This document shows positions 61,763-64,000 of a stretch of 64,000 nt of DNA, piece by piece. Both the position numbers and the translations under genes were made by a program. The notes under the pieces were generated by a model, which saw only the letters and a program-made list of their open reading frames with translations, was not told where the DNA came from and searched no databases. Within the stretch, counting starts at the first letter, position 1. Every line of letters starts with the position of its first letter. The stretch lies in NCBI GenBank assembly GCA_964560875.1, contig CAZLMW010000014.1, positions 1-64,000 of the forward strand, in the 5' to 3' direction. Source of the stretch: CAZLMW01 sp964560875 (GTDB lineage Bacteria; Myxococcota_A; UBA9042).

Positions 61763-63373
61763 GTGGCGAAATCTGCGCGAATCCTGGTCGTCAGCAACGC
61801 AACCGACGTGCTCAAGACCGTCGGCCGCGTCGTCCAACCGCTGCAACACCTCCTCTTTCACGCCGAGTCGCTCGAAGACGTCACCCTGCGCTTTGGCGAC
61901 CTGCAGCCTGATGTGACCATCCTCGACAGCGATCACGCCCCGGTCCGCGATACCGCCGGCGTCGCGCGGCTGATGGCGCAGGTGAGTGCCCGCGAAAAAC
62001 GCACCCAGATCATCTTGCTCAGCCGCCCCGAAGACGTGCTGCGCGGCGAGCTTGTCGAGGCCTGCCAACCGAGCAGCCTCGTCGACAAACCGGTTGAAGA
62101 TAACGAGCTCTCGATCGAGGTCCGAACCCTCGTGCGGGTCCGCCAACTCACCGCCAAAGCCGTGCGCGACCGCGACGTGGTCAACCAACTCTTCGAGCTG
62201 TCGACCTTCTCAACGACCTTCGAGTCCAGCGGTGACGTGCTCAAGGCGCTCGCCGGCCGCGTGGCCGAGTGGATGGCGCTGCCGCATGTCGTCATCACCC
62301 TCGGGCCGCGCAAAGCGCCTCGCATCGCCGCCGCTGTGCACGCTGAACACCTCGGATCGGGCCGCACCATGGTCGACCGCCGCCACGCCGAGCTCGTGAC
62401 CAGCGGCGCCGTCCTGCAGATCAGCGCCGACGCGGGAGTGCTCACTGGCGACGATCCCTCGACGCTGCCCTACAACGGCATCCCGTTGCGGGCCACCGAC
62501 GGCGAGATCCTCGGCGCGCTTCACGCCTGGGGCGGCCACTCCCTGCCGTCCGGCGAGCATCTGCGCGTGCTGTGCGTCGCCGCCGAACGCATCAGCACCG
62601 AAATCCAGCTGCACGACAGCAACCGACGGCTCGAAGAGATGGTCGAGGAGCGCACCGGCGACCTCACCGCCGCGCTGCAGCGCCTCCGCGCCGTCAACGA
62701 ACAGCTGCTCGAAGCCAGCCGCGACACCATCAACCGACTCGCGCGCGCCGCCGAATACCGCGACGGCGACACCGGCGAACACGTCGAGCGCATGAGCAGC
62801 TACGCCCAGTGCATCGCGGCCCAGCTGGGTATGTCGGTCGAGTCGCAGGCGCTGATCAAGCTCGCCGCGCCGATGCACGACGTCGGCAAGATCGGCATCC
62901 CCGACGCGATTCTGCTCAAGGCCGGAAAGCTCACCCCCGACGAATACGCGGTGATGAAGCAGCACCCGACAATCGGCGCGACAATCCTCGGCGGTTCGCG
63001 CAGCAAGCTCCTGCAGATGGCCGAGCGGATCGCCGCTACCCACCACGAAAAATGGGACGGCAGCGGCTATCCCGAGGGCCTCAAGGGCAACGAGATCCCC
63101 CTCGAAGCGCGGATCGTGGCGCTCGCCGACGTGTTCGACGCGTTGACCTCGCCGCGCGTGTACAAAGACGCGTGGAACGTCGATGAGGCGGTCGGCTACA
63201 TCCTCAAGCTCAGCAGCACCCACTTTGATCCACGGGTCGTAGCCGCGTTTGAGCAGTGCATCGATCGTTTGCTCGACATTCGCGCGCAGCTGAGCAACGG
63301 CGGCAGCGACCTGGGTCCCAGCGAACACCGCACCGAAGGCCGGTCGATCCACCACGCCGAGGGCGTTCCGTGA
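61763..63373 (+). CDS. HD-GYP domain protein with degenerate receiver
   Basis: A 536-residue protein starting at a GTG behind GGGGGGA. Residues 1-125 fold like a response-regulator receiver, but the acidic pair is replaced by Ser11-Asn12; Asp55 and Lys109 remain. A GAF-like region covers about 140-275. A coiled coil (280-320) leads to a full HD-GYP domain: HVERMSSY, HDVGKIGIPD (His372, Asp373), QHPTIGA and HHEKWDGSGYP (427-437). HD-GYP domains degrade cyclic di-GMP. Without the acidic pair, normal Mg2+-dependent phosphorylation is unlikely, so the receiver may sense by binding. Its end overlaps the next gene as GTGA. Confidence 0.93.
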   Translation: MAKSARILVVSNATDVLKTVGRVVQPLQHLLFHAESLEDVTLRFGDLQPDVTILDSDHAPVRDTAGVARLMAQVSAREKRTQIILLSRPEDVLRGELVEACQPSSLVDKPVEDNELSIEVRTLVRVRQLTAKAVRDRDVVNQLFELSTFSTTFESSGDVLKALAGRVAEWMALPHVVITLGPRKAPRIAAAVHAEHLGSGRTMVDRRHAELVTSGAVLQISADAGVLTGDDPSTLPYNGIPLRATDGEILGALHAWGGHSLPSGEHLRVLCVAAERISTEIQLHDSNRRLEEMVEERTGDLTAALQRLRAVNEQLLEASRDTINRLARAAEYRDGDTGEHVERMSSYAQCIAAQLGMSVESQALIKLAAPMHDVGKIGIPDAILLKAGKLTPDEYAVMKQHPTIGATILGGSRSKLLQMAERIAATHHEKWDGSGYPEGLKGNEIPLEARIVALADVFDALTSPRVYKDAWNVDEAVGYILKLSSTHFDPRVVAAFEQCIDRLLDIRAQLSNGGSDLGPSEHRTEGRSIHHAEGVP

Positions 63374-64000
63374 GAGGTGAAGCCCGTGCCGGGTTGGTTC
63401 ACCTGCCGCTGATCTTGCTCGCACCGGCGCTGCTCATCGCCCCAGCTTGCGGTAAGAAGGGCAGCGACTCGACGGTCAAAACAGCCCGAGATCACAGCAA
63501 AAAAGCCCAGAATCACGGCAAAAAGGACAGGACAGCTGCGAAGAAGCCCGAAACCGCGGGCGCAGCGGCGGCCGATCCCGCAAAAGGCAGCGAATCCATC
63601 GACCCTGCGGCGTCCACGTCCGCTACGGCCGACGAGATCATGGGTGAGCGGCGCAACCGCAAGCCCGCGATCATCGGTGGCTGCGCCGAATCATGCGCCA
63701 CACCGGCCAAGCTGGTTGGGCTCCTCTTCGAGGGCTTCACGGCGCGTGATCGTGTCGACAAGTTGCGCGGGCTGTTTGATTGGTCGATGCTCGAGGTCGA
63801 CGGTGACAAGAAGGGCGATCGGTGGGCGCTGATGTGGGCGGACCTGCGGCAGCGTTCCAAGCGCGACGATGAGATTCACGCCTGGCTCAAAGGCTGGGCG
63901 TCGTGGGTCGACCGGATCGAAGACAAACACGCGCTCGTTGCGGCGCGGATGAATGGCATCGGGCTGCAACCGTTGCCGGGGCGCAACGATGTCGTCGCGA
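63370..64000 (+). CDS. Lipoprotein of unknown function, cut by window end
   Basis: The gene starts with a GTG overlapping the preceding stop as GTGA. The first 27 residues make a lipoprotein signal (LILLAPALLIAPAC). A Lys/Ala-rich linker follows and then a folded part with CAESC and FDWSMLEVDGDKKGDRWALM. About 210 residues are visible and the frame is open at position 64000. No family is recognised. The tight coupling to the HD-GYP gene suggests a related envelope function. Confidence 0.8.
   Translation, partial: MRGEARAGLVHLPLILLAPALLIAPACGKKGSDSTVKTARDHSKKAQNHGKKDRTAAKKPETAGAAAADPAKGSESIDPAASTSATADEIMGERRNRKPAIIGGCAESCATPAKLVGLLFEGFTARDRVDKLRGLFDWSMLEVDGDKKGDRWALMWADLRQRSKRDDEIHAWLKGWASWVDRIEDKHALVAARMNGIGLQPLPGRNDVVA

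Overview
The window is high-GC DNA with dense gene packing, GTG and TTG starts beside ATG, and many overlapping stop/start codons. The gene content points to Myxococcota or a close relative among the former Deltaproteobacteria. The signs are many outer-membrane-type lipoproteins, von Willebrand A (vWA) lipoproteins, very long proteins built of Cys-rich CDDGNPCT-type repeats, a Ser/Thr kinase with a PEGA domain, an NtrC-type regulator and a four-helix-bundle (IVP) relic. This placement is inference. Three runs of exactly 100 N (1701-1800, 3298-3397, 20327-20426) are scaffold gaps of unknown true size. One lies inside a repeat array; the other two sit at the same point of two paralogous genes.

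Layout. 1-64: the edge of an IS110-family transposase. 169-11325 (minus): a tight gene string running from an RNase E/G through an NtrC-type regulator, an unknown helical protein and a lipoprotein to two tandem vWA proteins. 11933-14042 (plus): a secreted protein and a membrane protein. 14080-19088 (minus): glycosyltransferase 2, PEGA-type Ser/Thr kinase, a small protein and a YcbB-like L,D-transpeptidase. 19468-22102: a sigma-70 family factor, a His-Xaa-Ser repeat (HxsA-like) candidate RiPP precursor on the opposite strand, and an HD-domain protein. 22051-25573 (minus): YkgJ-type cysteine-cluster protein, FAD-dependent dehydrogenase and an unknown protein. 26258-29476: D-aminoacyl-tRNA deacylase, an alpha/beta hydrolase lacking its His, an RluA-type pseudouridine synthase and an unknown protein.

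29621-39411: a divergent pair of Cys-rich repeat lipoproteins, one of 2512 residues with three jelly-roll-like C-terminal domains and one with MopE-type metal-binding motifs. 39425-41273 (minus): lipoprotein hydrolase and beta-carbonic anhydrase. 41471-50224 (plus): TamB and a very large TamA/BamA-type Omp85 protein, overlapping by 4 nt, then a small protein. 50393-55950 (plus): a third Cys-rich lipoprotein ending in seven propeller-like repeats and broken by an in-frame TGA at a conserved Cys position, followed by a coupled TPR-like membrane protein. 55951-56400: the stump of a fourth Cys-rich protein with a DNRLRE-type domain. 56481-61594 (minus): TlpA-like thioredoxin, a solute-binding lipoprotein and an M1 aminopeptidase with HEAT repeats. 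61763-64000 (plus): an HD-GYP protein with a degenerate receiver and a coupled lipoprotein cut by the window end.

Two themes stand out. One is cell-surface building: Cys-rich stalk proteins with different tips, Tam machinery, L,D-transpeptidase and vWA lipoproteins. The other is a candidate modified peptide of the His-Xaa-Ser class at 20235-20650, whose repeat array is collapsed at an assembly gap and whose maturation enzymes are not in the window.
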